Shown here in pieces: positions 40,104 through 53,731 of a stretch of DNA of 64,000 bases; positions within the stretch are counted from its first letter, which is position 1; every line of letters starts with the position of its first letter. Both the position numbers and the translations under genes were made by a program. Below the pieces are notes generated by a model, which was not told where the DNA came from, did no database searches, and saw only the letters and a program-made list of their open reading frames with translations. The stretch is from Mesostigma viride. Lineage: Eukaryota > Streptophyta > Mesostigmatophyceae > Mesostigmatales > Mesostigmataceae. The DNA lies in assembly GCA_009746045.1 (NCBI GenBank), contig RPFO01000123.1, positions 36,001 through 100,000 on the forward strand. The letters are read 5' to 3'.

Positions 40104-40238
40104 TATGGGTGGGTGGGTGGGTGGGTGGGTGGGTGGGTGGGTGGGTGGGTGGGTGGGTGGGTGGGTGGGTGGGTGGGTGGGTGGGTGGGTGGGTGGGTGG
40201 GTGGGTGGGTGGGTGGGTGGGTGGGTGGGTGGGTGGGA
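40104..40238. repeat. (GTGG)n tract, about 130 bp
   Basis: Pure GGGT/GTGG tetranucleotide units run from about 40,104 to 40,238. ORFs of Gly/Trp/Val and Pro/Thr/His are artefacts of the repeat. Confidence 0.97.
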
Positions 40239-40361
40239 GGATAAGGTGTGCTATTTACTATCATTAGCCAAACACCATTCCTGCCAAACACCATTAGCCA
40301 AACACCATGCCAAACTAAGTCAATTTTGAGGACCTAGGTATGGATCCCCACTTTGGTACCA

Positions 40362-40612
40362 TTAATTAATTAATTAATTAGACTCGTGCTCCCGTTGGGG
40401 AGTCACGGAGCATTAACCCCGATGGATGGATGGATGGACGAATTGTCTAGCGCGCTTCCCACATGTTTGCAAACGCGGGCGCTTCCCCACGGGAGGGGGT
40501 TCGTTGTCCTCTATGACCTGGGCCCACTTGGCCTTGTCCATCATCTTGTTCCAAATCACGGAGAGGCCTAGGCCCCCCATGTCCTCTACTAGCTGTTCTT
40601 TGAAGGTACCAT
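40362..40612 (-). mobile_element. L-B family LINE 3' end inside the TIR element
   Basis: Reading minus, the ORF2 C-terminus (LVEDMGGLGLSVIWNKMMD, then VGKRPRLQT) is followed by a short 3' UTR, the stem-loop GTGACTCCCCAACGGGAGCAC region (40,386-40,406) and a (TTAA)n tail at about 40,362-40,380. The 5' end is truncated near 40,612. Confidence 0.8.
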
Positions 40613-43490
40613 TGAAGACACCTTCAAGCCCGTGGGCCGTGATTCATGTCAAACACCATTCTGAAATCCGTTGGACGCATGACTACCGCCGGTTGATAAA
40701 TAGCTACGTTTAATTTACTAATTGATTAACTAGGTAGGTTTAATTAACTAATTGATTAACTATGTAGGTAGATGGTTTTCTCCTTGACACATCAAATAAT
40801 ACAAGTAATCTGGTTTTCTCTTTGATATACAAATAGTGGCAATGGTAACGGCACTGTGGCAATGGTAAATTAATTAATATATGTATAAGGACGCAGTCAC
40901 GTGTCTATTAATTAATTAATTAATGTATAAGGATGCTGCCGTTGGGAAGACATTGAGCACAGTAAGCATCGTGCTTTGTATCCCTATCTTACGTCGTTAC
41001 ACAAAGAGAATAAGGGGCAGGGGGACGCCTTGTGTGGGAATGGATAACAATGTCACACTTTGATCATCACTGGGACAAATTAATTAACTAATAAATTGAT
41101 TATCACGTAGACTAAGTCATGCGGGTACCAATAAAGGAACCTTCATTCATTGGGACATATATCAATCATTGGGACATATATCAAGACATATATTGGGTTG
41201 TCTCCTTGATATATTGGGCCATATATGTGTGTTACCTTGGTCTTAGCATGTGCAGCCCATGTCAATTAAATTGCTTGATTCCCTTACACAGCATAATACA
41301 AGGGGAGTGCACAACATTCGGCCATGCAGGCACCAGCTCATGTATTTTGTCTCCAGGGTGCGTAATTCTGAATGACGTATGTTGGTGAATAAGACATGCA
41401 CCTCCGTTTGAAAGTCAAATCCTTACAAACCCGTCAAGTCCTACATGAAGGACAGTCTCATGTTGAGGGGGGGGGGGAGCGTAAGAGACCACCAAATGCG
41501 TGCAGGAGCTTGAAAAGGGGTTTTACGCGTACACGACCCAAGACTTGAGGTATTTATCCTTCGTCTGATCGACCAGGACTGTGATTTCCCCGTCATAAAA
41601 CCTGCACATGCAGTTGCACGGAGGTTTTAGCTAGTATTCAACCACACTAACACATCTTTATCCATCCAAGCCATGTGAAAACTGGCCAAACCACATGCTA
41701 CCATCCTCTGCACATATGGTACCTCCTATGTTAAAGGTTTGACGCCATTCTGACAAGAAGCTTAAGTTACCACCATTCCAAGACGGCCACCCACGAAGAC
41801 GGTACAAGGAGGTTTTAGTAACCATTTAGCCACACTAGCACCTCCTTCATCAAAGATATCTGCAAACTGACCAAAGCACATATAGTTAGTTCTTGCATGC
41901 TGACAACAACGCATGCTCAAGGTTGGGGGTCATTGTGACAAGAACTGCTCAGGTTGATGGGCTTCATATGTGACCACCTGACAAGGCGCTAAGGACCACT
42001 AAGTAAGCAGGTAAGCACAATGACACTTCATATGCCATCCAACATGCACCAAAACCATGCTGAATATCAAGGAGACACCAAAACCATGCTGAATATGTTT
42101 AGAAAGTACAATGGGGTGGCCACGCACCTCATACGCCTTCACCACCCTCGAGCGTGGCCAGCCTTGTATCTATGTGCATAGCAATAATGATGGTAGCACT
42201 AACATGCCTAACCAGCATTTTCTATGTTTCTCCCATGTTAGAGTGTAAGGTTGATGCCAACCAAGCACATCAACACTATAACACTTCCTAAACTGCCCTA
42301 ACCGGCATGGGCAACAAGCAGGACTATGGAGGGCAAGGAACCAAGTAGGATCATGGTATGCATAGCTTGCATGCAGCCAACCATGTCAACCATGGTTGGC
42401 TCAGCACATCGTAGTCTTGTCACATCATCATAACAAGGGAAAGCTCAAATAAACTATTAGTGGCAGCTATCTACATGGAGTCACACAAATGCAATATCTC
42501 CATATTATCATCACCATAACACTTCCATCCCTGCACGATAAAATGCAACGAAACCATTGGCGGCCCTTCAGCGCATGAGCGCTGTGATGCCGCTGCGAAG
42601 AGAGGGTGCGTCACTCTCACACAACAAGAAGCGTCCATACACACAACATCCTTGCCAGAACACGTTTCATGAAATGCCTTAAACCTTCCCGAGAAGCTAT
42701 AGGCTGCGACTGAAGCGGCCCTGACCACAAAATCAACGAAAACAATCTAAAGCTGCCAGGTATTCGACAACACAACGGCAAGCCACGGCGAGCTAGCTGG
42801 CGGAAACTGCCCAAAAAGAACGCAAAAACCTTCGAACGATGAGCTCATAGAAGAAAGCACTGATAGCAGATAACATTCGCGACAAATCTGTACCTTGCCC
42901 TCGGAAATCCCTCGCCCAGGCGCGCAACAACAGGCGTTCTTCCATGGACAGGTCAGACACGCACTGTGCAGGCCTGAACAATTACTTACCGATAATGGCC
43001 AAAAATGTGGCAAAAAGCACCCGCTCGGTTAAGAATTCGATGCTGCCGATATTAATGCCTGCTTCACGGTCAGAACAACCACCAAAACCACGATTTTACT
43101 GCCGCTATCATGAATTCTATTTCATTCCGCGCGACCAAAAAATTCAGATTACCCCCCATGCCGATGGCATATAAAAACATCAGCGATATTGTAAACCAGC
43201 TGATTTCCGCCACAAACCAACATCATAAAATCATCGTCTTTAACATTCGAGTAAATATTGTGCATTTCGCTTGCCCTATTGTGGTAATTTCGCCTGAACG
43301 CAGTCGCCATGGCCACTTCCGCTAGGGGTGCGCGCACCGTGCACCCACTTTTCAGAGTAGGGACGGCACCTCGGACGGCGAATTTTTCGGCGCCAAGATA
43401 TTCGGGCATGTCCTGTCCCCTTAAAAGGACTCGCTCGCGGTGGCCATCGCTGCACGCAGCACGAAAGGACGCATGTAGGCTAGCGACGCT
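40613..43490. other. interior of the TIR element, no recognised gene
   Basis: AT-rich sequence has several TTAATTAA tracts (near 40,710-40,920) that may mark old retroelement tails, a short direct repeat (GGGACATATATCAA) near 41,155, and otherwise unique sequence. Around 43,020-43,300 the composition shifts, but no gene is recognised. Confidence 0.4.
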
Positions 43491-43817
43491 GGAGTTCGCT
43501 TCGTTAGTGCCAGAAATCGCTTCGTTAGTGCCAGAATCGCTTCTTTAGTGTGAATTCGCTTCATTAGTACAATGAATTCGGCTCGTTAGTCTGACATCAT
43601 TCAATGTGCTAATCATGCGAATCGTTAGTACGTTACTTCCACTAATGACTCGGGTCTGACTGAAGTCAACGAAGTCGAAACCCCCCAAATTCGGCAGATT
43701 AGTACGAGTATCCGATCGGACCCGTACGAGTACCCGATCGCAATCTCGAATCGTTAGTGAAATCGAATCACTAATCTACCGAATTAGTGAAATCACTAAG
43801 GAAGTGAACCGACCCTG

Positions 43818-45544
43818 TACCAAGTCCCCGCCTTGCCGGAGGGCTGCCTTGCCACTGACGACGTCGTCCCCCCCTTCACTTTGAAGGAACTGGACGACGC
43901 CCTTGCTCGCCTGCGGTACGATGCGGCGGTCGGTGCCGACCACCTGTCTGCTGAGCTGCTGAAGACCCCTGATCCGGCGGTTAGGGATCTCCTGCTGGCG
44001 TTCTGCAACCGTGCCCTGCTCTCTGACGAGCCTCCGCCTGCTGAGTGGCAGACGGCCATCCGCGTCATGCTGTACAAGAAGGGCTCTGCTGCTGACCCCG
44101 GTAACTACCGGGGTGTCTGCCTCCAGAGCGCCGCGCTGAAGGTCTTCATGCGCATGATGCTGCACAGGCTCCGCGCCGCGCTGGATCCACACCTGGGTGA
44201 GTCTCAGATGGGTTTCCGTCGTGGTCGTAACACTGTCATGGCTGTGTTTGTCGCGCGCCGGTTGATGGAGGAGGTGCGTCGACTTCCCCCTGACAGTTTG
44301 CCGCTGGTCTTCATTTTTGTTGACTATATCCGCAAGGCCTTTGACACGGTTCTCTGGGAGGCTCTTTGGGCCATCCTAGCTCTGGACCGGGTACCACCTG
44401 CGTTTATTGCTGCCATTCGCCGTCTGTATGAGGGTTCACAGGCAGTAGTGCGCGGGACTGCGGAGGGCACCACTCCACCATTCCCCCTTCACCACGGGGT
44501 GTGGCAAGGTTGTGTCCTGTCCCCATACCTGTTCATTATTGTCGTGGATCACGTCATGCGCCGGGCACGTGCGCGCTTTACTGCTCTTAAGGGGCTCGAG
44601 CCAGGCTTGGACATCCTTAACGTGAAAGAGCACGGCGGGGTTAGACCTGGTTACCGCCTTGCCGACCTGATTTATGCAGATGATACCACCCTCATCGAGA
44701 GCCCCGAGCACATTCAGACCTGGCTGGACTGCCTGGGCCTGGAGGCGCGGGCGGTGCCAGGGCTGGAGATTAGTGTCAAAACTGAGGCGATGGTGATAGG
44801 AGCATCCAGTAAACCACCGCTGCCGCGCCTGCTCGACGGGACGGAGGTCCCGTTCCGCGACCGCTTCAAGCTGTTGGGGAGCTGGCTTCCTGACACCGCC
44901 GACGATGTGGACACCCGCATCGGCCTTGCATGGGCCAAGCTCCGTTCGCTCACACCCTACTGGCGCTCGAAGGGCCTTAACGGGCACCGCAAGCGCATGC
45001 TCTTCAAGGTCCTCGTCCTCACGGTGCTCACGTATGGCGCCGAGGCGTGGACCCTACCACCCAAACTGGCAGCTCGGCTCGACGGCACAGTTTACAGGAT
45101 GCTCCGGCAGGTCCTTAATGTCGGGTTTTTCCGAGCGTCCGTCATCAGAGTCTTTGTACCATGGCATGCCCCGTGTTTCGGACGAGATTAGGCAGCGTAG
45201 GATAGCATTTGTAGGACACCTTGCACGCACCAGCCAGGTCGACACCACCCTCGGTCTGGCCGGCCCCCAGCGGCTTGGACAGCCAGGGCGGCACATTCTG
45301 ACCTGGCCTGGCCCCAAGGACATTCCCGAAAGGCCGGGTAGGGAAACCTGTCACGAACTACGTTCAGATGCTGCTGGACGACCTAGTGGTCCCAGCCCAG
45401 TTTGAGCACCGCATCCACTCTCTCTCCCGTCTTTGGACTACCATGCAGGACAAGACGCGGTGGAAGAAGATTGTCACGGCGCACACGCCCGACCCTGTGG
45501 GCAAGCCACCTCCCCCCAAGCGGAGGAGGCGTTTTGATGAGTAG
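43818..45544 (+). pseudogene. LINE ORF2, reverse transcriptase part
   Basis: The frame continues from the endonuclease half: YQVPALPEG, VGADHLSAELL, LYKKGSAADPGNYRGVCLQS, GFRRGRNTV, motif A FVDYIRKAFDT (with one extra residue compared with VDFIKAFDS in L-B), motif B GVWQGCVLSPYLF, and catalytic motif C YADD in LIYADDTTLIE (about 44,667-44,700). A thumb-like region and RIAFVGHLART follow. A 1-base shift near 45,150-45,175 relative to L-B ends the main frame at 45,191. The C-terminus is readable in other frames to TAG at 45,542, ending VGKPPPPKRRRRFDE. The enzyme copies LINE RNA at the nicked target. Confidence 0.88.
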
Positions 45545-45676
45545 TGCAGTTAGGATTTTCTAGATAGAGTTAGGATAGTTCGATCACGCGGCTTCCTCCA
45601 CCCCATCCATCATGAAATATGTGCTACATGACCTCCCCACGGAAGCATGTTATAATTTAATTTAATTTAATTTAAT

Positions 45677-45960
45677 GCAGAGAGTCGCTCTCTGCTGAGA
45701 TGCCACGCTCTAGTTTTGTATAGCCATGATGATCTTCCCCCTCACAGGCATGCTCCCCCCTTACCCGGGCATAGCGTGATAGACCATGAGGGTGCAGGTG
45801 CCCTCACTGCCCTGGTGCACCTAGAGCAGGGGTCCTTTACATCCCCACCCTTGCAGGAAGTAGCTTAGGATGTATGATAGGCCATATGCCCCCTCTCAAG
45901 GGCTATGTGCTACATATACTCCCAACGGAGTTATGCTACAATTCAATTCAATTCAATGTG
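45677..45960 (+). mobile_element. 5'-truncated E1-type 3' end
   Basis: The sequence from GCAGAGAG to GGAGTTATG matches the last about 250 bases of E1 (60,288-60,538). The stem-loop ACTCCCAACGGAGT lies at 45,918-45,931, followed by an (AATTC)n tail to 45,957. It sits directly against the tail of L-A. Confidence 0.78.
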
Positions 45961-46019
45961 CGTGGGCCACATGCTAGGCTAGCTAGGCCTGACTAATCTA
46001 CACTACTGGTATAGGTTCC

Positions 46020-46240
46020 CTAGTCTGATGAGGTGGCAGGGGGGGCCTGCCATGGCTTGTGGTCAACGTGGATGACCGCCCCCCTCCAGTACACCGGCTT
46101 CCCCCCTGCGCGCTGCCGGAGCTGAAGGTAGGTCGGCCATAGCTCGCGTCGCCGCTGGGCCAGGGTCAAGTCGTCGTCCAGCGTGAAGCGAGTCTCCGAG
46201 AGTTTGTTGCGGCATTTAAGGAACGCCAGCTTGTCCCCCA
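46020..46240 (-). pseudogene. LINE ORF1 C-terminal fragment
   Basis: The minus frame reads ETRFTLDDDLTLAQRRREL, then WPTYLQLRQRAGGKPVYW and IHVDHKPWQAPPA, matching the C-terminal domain of the L-A/E1 ORF1 with several substitutions. It is a diverged, truncated copy. Confidence 0.8.
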
Positions 46241-46361
46241 TGGACTTAATAATACTGACTATATGGCTGAATAATACTGGCTATATTCGACAAGCCAGTA
46301 TTATTTTTCTAATGAGATTAGGATAGTAGTCCGTGGCATGCCTTTGCGCATGACACGCAAG

Positions 46362-46362
<1 letters not shown>

Positions 46363-46419
<57 letters not shown>

Positions 46420-46420
46420 A
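46363..46420. repeat. (ACTT)n microsatellite
   Basis: About fourteen tetranucleotide units follow CGCAAGT. Confidence 0.95.
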
Positions 46421-48130
46421 CCCTTCAATTGTGTCAACTGGAACCACCAGAACGGACTGAGTATGGGCATCTTAGTAAGTATGAGAGTATCTAGCCAAAT
46501 AACATTTTCTGGCCCACCCTTGGAAACAAGGATGCTTTTATATCAAATAACTTTGGGGTCATGTCATTGGTCACATATCTATGCCCCACAGCTGCTATAA
46601 ATAGCACCCCCCCCAAGGGGGTACGGTGCAGATGGGGTCCAAGAGGTATATAATGCAATATGGACCATTTCTCAAAATCTGCCGACCCTGGCCCTTTGAG
46701 GGGAGTTTAAGATAATCACAGGCAGGCCATAGATGCATTCACAACATGACATGCCATAGAACTGCACAGGCTAGCTAGCATACAGCCCAAAATAGCTCAG
46801 ACCGTTATAACGGGTGCAGTTATTTTGGGGTGTCTTGCTAGCACTACCGTATAGGCATTCAATTCCAACGTGGCACAAAACATCATAGATGGCCACACAT
46901 GGATTCCCAAACACGTTTCCAGCTTAAAAGTCACAACAGCATGCTATACAACAAGTATAAAGCTTGTGCCAAGGCCCCAAACCAAGCGTATAACGGGTTC
47001 ACAAGGAGCTACATTATCAATGCATCCAACACACTATAAAGCAATTCCAATGATTGGCAATGATAGAAAAAACAAAAGAACTAACCTGGTTATGCTTCCA
47101 TGCAAGCAGGCCCTGGCCATTCATGTTTCTTGCATGCATTATGGACGCACAAGCAGAAGGATAACTTGGGCCAGCAAACCAAGAAGCAATGCCTAGAGCT
47201 GGCCAGAAAACCACTTGTCTCGCTATGTCTGTGCAGGGAAAAGCATCCCGTTATCAAGCCCACCATGTTTAGAGACAATACCAAACGCTACTTCACTGGT
47301 TTCGTTGAAGCCTCAGCTAATAGCAATCAAATCTGGTCCAAAATCTGCGTGACATAGTGGTATTCCCCAACCATCACAAGCGAACGCGTACAAGCACTAA
47401 AGCGACAAAACGACAAGCAAAAACCATCGATTACATGTCTACAACTAGTTTATAAACGATAGGACGACTTGGTACTGTAATGTATAAACGCTAACATGTT
47501 AATACGTACCAGGTCGAAACCGCAGATTACCTGCTGTGCGGGAGCCATCACTCCCACCTCACGGACACAGCCTCGAACCTTTCCTGGCCGTCATCGCTAA
47601 TAAAACATGTCAAGAATAACGTAACAAGTCTATCCACGCGCAAATATATGGACGTTTGCTGCCGAACAACAGGTAGCATACGCACTGTCACCGCCTGACC
47701 GCTGACAGGATCTGCCGCACCGATTAGAACCTAGAGACATACTTGCGCACATCCAGACGCTTCACGGCCAGATATATAACCTTTATAACACTCAAGGATA
47801 ATGACTACAAAGTTTGAGTTCAAAATTCCAAGCCATGCTCTCGTACCAGTCATTTGCCTGCACCGCCATAGCCGCGGAAGTCAATTATTTTCATTCACGT
47901 CGGTCCCGTTTGACCATGGTACCCCCCCAACTTTGATTGAGTGTATCTCCCTGGCCAGTTGTCCAAAGTACGGTCTGAATAGTGCCAGGCATAGCTTACG
48001 TCTAGATCTTTCGATCCCCCCAGGTTTGACCGTTGAATTATTTTTGGCGCGGCGCCTGGTTCTGCCACAAACTCAGTCCGTTAGAGTGGCGCGAGTTCAA
48101 CTGGCGCCACGAAAACGGACTCAGTACAAA
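46421..48130. other. no recognised gene
   Basis: Only short ORFs are present (for example plus 46,870-47,196), without domains, in AT-richer sequence than the ATPase gene. No repeats of note. Confidence 0.4.
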
Positions 48131-48520
48131 TTAAGGGTTAAAGGTGAGAAGCACGGGTGCCGGGCCAGCCTTAATACCCCGCGCGCGGGGGAGGCAGACA
48201 GCCGACGAATGTGCCGAAGCACATATCCCGGAGAAGGGGCATATGGCTTTTAATACATCCTAGGCTACTTCATGCAAGGGTGGGAATGTAAGCTACCCTT
48301 GCTCTAGGTGCACCAAGGCACCCGCACCACCATGCTGTCTCAGGTTCAACCCGCCTAAGGGGAGGATCCTGGCACGGGGGAGGAAGATCATCATGGCTAT
48401 ACAAGGGCTAGGGCATGGCTTCTCGGCAAAGAGCATCTCTCTGCATAGGCATAGCATGGTGATCAGAATAGCATGGCTAAATTCTTAATGCAACATCCAT
48501 GGGGGTCCCATTATAGACAA
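48131..48520 (-). mobile_element. fragment of LINE ORF1 joined to an E1-type 3' UTR
   Basis: GTTAAAGGTGAGAAGCACGG to CCCCGCGCGCGGGG (about 48,137-48,193) matches the minus-strand ORF1 sequence at 61,695-61,745. GGAGAAGGGGCATATGGC onward to GCATGG (48,222-48,470) matches the E1-type 3' UTR in the same orientation. The copy is internally deleted and diverged. Confidence 0.6.
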
Positions 48521-48521
48521 A

Positions 48522-48610
48522 TTAATTAATTAATTAATTAGACTCGTGCTCCCGTTGGGGAGTCACGGAGCATTAACCCCGATGGATGGATGGATGGATG
48601 GATGGATGGG
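48522..48610 (-). mobile_element. L-B family 3' end fragment
   Basis: An (ATTA)n tail is followed by the same stem-loop sequence as at 40,386 (here 48,546-48,566) and GGAGCATTAACCCCGATGG, then a (GGAT)n run. About 85 bases of element remain. Confidence 0.65.
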
Positions 48611-48789
48611 TGCAAACATTCCTACCGGTCACATCAATCCAAAAACGCGTTTTTGTTCCCTGGTAATTATTTCAAGATAGGCTAATAGTCAGTTTGGCCT
48701 CAAATTTGGCACCAAGGTACCTAATCAGATATCTTATGATGCCATGTGGTCAAAAAATTTTTTGGGAGTCGGCACCATGGTAACATGGT

Positions 48790-49560
48790 GACATTTGCTA
48801 GCAAAAAATACCGTATTTTCAGCACTTTCTGGCATGTATGCATATATAATGACATCAAATGAACTCAGTTGGGCCTGGAACTTTGCACATGTTCTAAACA
48901 CATCCCATGCAGCATGCCCACAAAGTTTCAGGCTGGTTGGATGACAAATTGGTGACAAATGCTAGCATAAATACCCAAAAAATGCAGTTTTTCATGGTTT
49001 TTTAAGGGTTTTATCACACATATGCATACATAATGACACCAAATGAACTCAGTTGGGCCTGGAACTTTGCACATGTTCTAAACACATCCCATGCAGCATG
49101 CCCACAAAGTTTCAGGCTGGTTGGATGACAAATTGGTGACAAATGCTAGCATAAATACCCAAAAAATGCAGTTTTTCATGGTTTTTTAAGGGTTTTATCA
49201 CACATATGCATACATAATGACACCAAATGAACTCAGTTGGGCCTGGAACTTTGCACATGTTCTAAACACATCCCATGCAGCATGCCCACAAAGTTTCAGG
49301 CTGGTTGGATGACAAATTGGTGACAAATGCTAGCATAAATACCCCCAAAATGCAGTTTTTCAGTGTTTTCCAAGTATTTCATCATAGGTTTGCACATATA
49401 TAAGACCCAAGTGGACTCAGTTGGAGCTAGAACTTGGCACATGTTCGAAACACATCCCATGCAGCCTGCCCACAAAGCTTCAGGCTGGTTGGATGACAAA
49501 TTGGTGACAGATGCTAGCATAAATACCACAGAAAAAGCAGCTTTCTATTGTTCTTACAAG
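48790..49560. repeat. 184-bp tandem satellite, about four units
   Basis: The marker CTCAGTTGG starts at 48,864, 49,048, 49,232 and 49,416, exactly 184 bases apart. Units two and three are almost identical; the first and last are more diverged. Each contains GCACATGTTCTAAACACATC and a TGGTTGGATGACAAATTGGT segment. No coding capacity is evident. Confidence 0.93.
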
Positions 49561-49995
49561 GGTTTCATGGCAATCATTCCACCTTGGTGTACAGAAGGTT
49601 CCAAACAACACATCATTACATTATGCATCATATTTACAATGCAGGAAGGCATACTTGGGGGCACATGCCTATAGTACAATGCATTAATAACACACCTCTA
49701 GCCAGCTAGCTAGCTATATAGTGGCTAATGCCACACCCGGGGGCACGTTCTCACGGCCCTGCTGCATCCTTTTCCTTTTCTTCTTCTCTGCATCTGACAG
49801 GGGCCTGCCCCCATCTTCTCATCCACCAGCCTGGTGAGCACCCTGACGTTGGTGACTTGCGTCCGCTACCCTACCCCCATGGCACGCTTGGCCTTACGCT
49901 TGGTGAAGGTGGAGGGGTGGGTGCGACAGTTGGTCTGGGTTTTCATCACCCCCTTCCTCCAGTGCATGCGTGTGCTCCAACGCCTAAGCAGAGAA
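49561..49995. other. no recognised gene
   Basis: Unique sequence with a short (GCTA)n run near 49,700. ORFs entering the next repeats are low complexity. Confidence 0.4.
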
Positions 49996-50961
<966 letters not shown>

Positions 50962-51962
50962 TTCATACACCCGTTCATTCATGCATGCAGCCGCTCATCA
51001 TTAACACGCCTCCGTTGGGAAACTCACGGGGTATGAACTATGAAACGGGCGGTAAGAAAGGAAGAAGGAGCCGCCTCCCCAACATGCCGCCCGGCAAAGG
51101 CAGCGATGGGCCGTCCAGGAGGGAAACACTGCGCTTTGCCTTGTACGCCGGGGTGCGCAGGCGACGTGCGGGCACTGTCGCGTGTAAATTTGCCTGCCCG
51201 CCCCAGTCCTTCTCGGAACGCCTCCCAGAGCATGCCGTCATGGTAAGAGCTCTTTTCGCCCGTCGCCGGAAGCTTAAACCACAAGAATACGCCGGTTAAT
51301 GACCAGAAAATGGGGGGTTGTCGACGTTATAAACCAGTAGCTGTGGTTTTTCCCGCACCCCGAGCACACTCCGGACGGGGCCAGCAAGCCCCGCCCGCAG
51401 GATAAACACCGGGCGATGTTGCTGCTCCCAAGCGAAGTCATATAGCTGCAAGAAAAGACGAAAAAGCGATTAAAAGCACGACATGCAGTGTTGCCCCTGT
51501 CAGCGCTCCTATAATTCTCACTTTTTCGCGGAAGGGGCGTAAAAATCGGAAACGCAAAATTAAGGGAAATCCTACGCTGGGTTTCTTTAAAATGATGTAA
51601 GGAACTGGTAGAACGTGTTCGCTTCCACCGTCAATTAGTTTGGGCAACGAGACCTTACCTTAAAGATGCACGGGTCTGGTCGGACGGCGAGCAAAAACTG
51701 CGCCAACTGCGTGCTTGTCCTCGTTCACACCCAATACAGCAGCGTTTCGCGAGTTATTTTGTGAATAATATTTTTCCCTATGACAATGCCGTTCGAACAA
51801 GCGAAATCCGGTACACAATGGCTTCGTATTCCGTGAGCAATAAATTTTCAGCTACCATAGCCTTGCACACCGAATTTCAGTCAACATTGCACGCGCGCAC
51901 CGAATTTCGTCAACTTTCGCGCGGGAATTACCGCGGAACGCCCCGGCGCTGCGCCGGATTGA
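50962..51962. other. no recognised gene; one retroelement-like stem-loop
   Basis: A stem-loop variant (CCTCCGTTGGGAA, from 51,009) resembles the LINE 3' ends, without a clear tail. Small ORFs at 51,024-51,299 lack domains. Confidence 0.4.
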
Positions 51963-52190
51963 TGTGGTCTAATCTACATTGGCTACATACTACATCTATC
52001 TAACAGCATTCTAAGTACAACATCTATCTAGACAGCTGCATGCTGCCCGAGGGGGAGCTATCTGGCGTGCCGCCCGCGGGCAGGTCTAATCTATCTACAT
52101 CAGCTACCTACGACATCTATCTAACAGCATTCTAACTACAACATCTATCTAGACAGCTGCATGCTGCCCTAGGGGAGCTGTCTGGCGTGC
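51963..52190. repeat. imperfect duplication of about 125 bp beside L-B
   Basis: Two copies of a segment containing CATCTATCTAACAGCATTCTA and AGACAGCTGCATGCTGCCC occur head to tail. They lie just past the L-B ORF2 stop on its 3' side and are probably its 3' UTR. Confidence 0.8.
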
Positions 52191-52767
52191 CTCCCGCGCG
52201 TTTGCACACGCGGGCGCTTCCCCACTGGGGGGGGCTCGTTGTCCTCTATGACCTGGGCCCACTTGGCCTTGTCCATCATCTTCTTCCAAATCACGGAGAG
52301 GCCTAGGCCCCCCATGTCCTCCACTAGCTGTTCCTTGAAGGTGCGGGCCTTGCGGCGTCTAACATCACTGGGCCCAGCCCACGTCAGGAGGTGCCGGCCA
52401 GGCTGAGCTGGTCGCAGTCCTGCGGGGGGGCCACGTGAGGTGTCTACCTGGTTGGTGCGAGCTAGGTGCCCTACTAGCTGCAGGCGGCGTTGCTTAATGG
52501 TGCTGGTGATATAGGGCATGCCCTGGTACAGGTCCTCATTGCGGACATGAGCAGCATATCCTACTCTGAAAATGGAACGAAGCATGCTGGTGACCGCGCC
52601 GTCCAGCTTGCGGGCCAGGTCGGCGGTGAGGGTCCACGTCTCGGCTCCATACGTGAGAACAGGAAGGACGAGGACCTTGAACAGGTCCTGTTTCTCTATC
52701 CTGCCCAGGGGCTTGCGCCACAGGGCCCGGTACTGGCGTAAAGCGTGCCAGGCGAGGGAGATGCGAT

Positions 52768-52881
52768 TAATTAATTATCAACATCACTCCGTTGGGAGTA
52801 GATGTAGCACATAGCCCTGAGAAGGGGCATATGGCTTTTAATACATTCTAGGCTACTTCATGCAACCTTGGGTGGGAATGT
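52768..52881 (-). mobile_element. 114-bp E1-type 3' end inserted in the L-B reverse transcriptase
   Basis: It is flanked by the direct repeat AGATGCGAT at 52,759-52,767 and 52,882-52,890. Reading minus, it has TCCCACCCAAGGTTGC, GCCCCTTCTCAGGGC, the stem-loop ACTCCCAACGGAGT (52,786-52,799) and a TTAA-type tail. Removing it and one repeat restores the L-B reading VDHRI-SLAWHALRQ. Confidence 0.9.
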
Positions 52882-52887
52882 AGATGC

Positions 52888-53731
52888 GATGGTCCACATC
52901 CACCTCGCAGCTAGGGAGCAGGCTGCCCAGCAGCGTAACGCGGTCCCGATACAGGACTCGAGAGCCGTCTAGGAGATAGAGGGGCGGCGGTGAGTTGGTG
53001 AGCCCAACCGCCAGGGCCTCTGTCTTCTTGCTGACCTCAAGCCCCACTGCACGGGCCTCGATAGCCAGGCAGTCAAGCCATGTCTGCACGTGCTCAGTGT
53101 CCTCGAAGAGGGTGGTGTCGTCTGCGTAGATGATGTCTGCCAGCCGAATCTCCGTGTCCGCACCGCCATGCCAGAATTTGTTAGCAACCTGCACTCCTGG
53201 TTCCCTGCCCACGATGCGGGCAAATCGCTTGCGCGCCTGAATCATTACGTATTCGACAACAATAATGAACAGGTAGGGCGACAGCACGCAGCCCTGCCAC
53301 ACACCCTTCTGTAAAGGGCATGGGGGCGCGGTCCCGTAAGAGGTGCGCACCGAAGTGGTGGACCCTTCATACAGGTTGCGGATGACAGCAATCAGGGGGC
53401 GGGGGATCCGGAACAACTCGAGGATGTCCCAAAGCGCAGGCCAGAAAACCGAATCGAAGGCTTTGATGAAGTCCACCAGCACAAGGTGCAAAGGGGACTC
53501 ACCAGGCTGCAGGCGTTGCAGTTCCTCCACCAGGCGGCGAGTAGCGAAGAGCGCCTGTACTGTGTTGCGACCTGAACGGAAGCCGTGCTGAGTCTCGCTG
53601 AGGTGACCGTCCAGGGCCGTGCGCAGGCGGTTCAGGATGAGCCGCATAAGAAGCTTGAGGGGGGCACTTTGAATGCACACCCCTCTGTAGTTGCCGGGGT
53701 CGGCAGGCGAACCCTTGTTCTTGTACAGCAT
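52888..53731 (-). pseudogene. L-B reverse transcriptase core
   Basis: The frame reads MLYKNKGSPADPGNYRGVC, GFRSGRNTVQALF, motif A LVDFIKAFDSVF, motif B GVWQGCVLSPYLF, catalytic motif C IIYADDTTLF, ARAVGLEVSKKTEA, and LLGSLLPSCEVDVDHRI, where the 114-base insertion begins. Downstream of the insert the same protein continues with SLAWHALRQYRALW, then VGYAAHVRNEDLYQGMP and RRLQLVGHLART. All catalytic residues are present, but surrounding frameshifts make it a pseudogene. Confidence 0.88.

Noticed and set aside
43019-43320. Bacterial gene fragment inside the TIR element
   Set aside because: The composition looks different from its surroundings, but the ORFs are short and no bacterial protein family was recognised.
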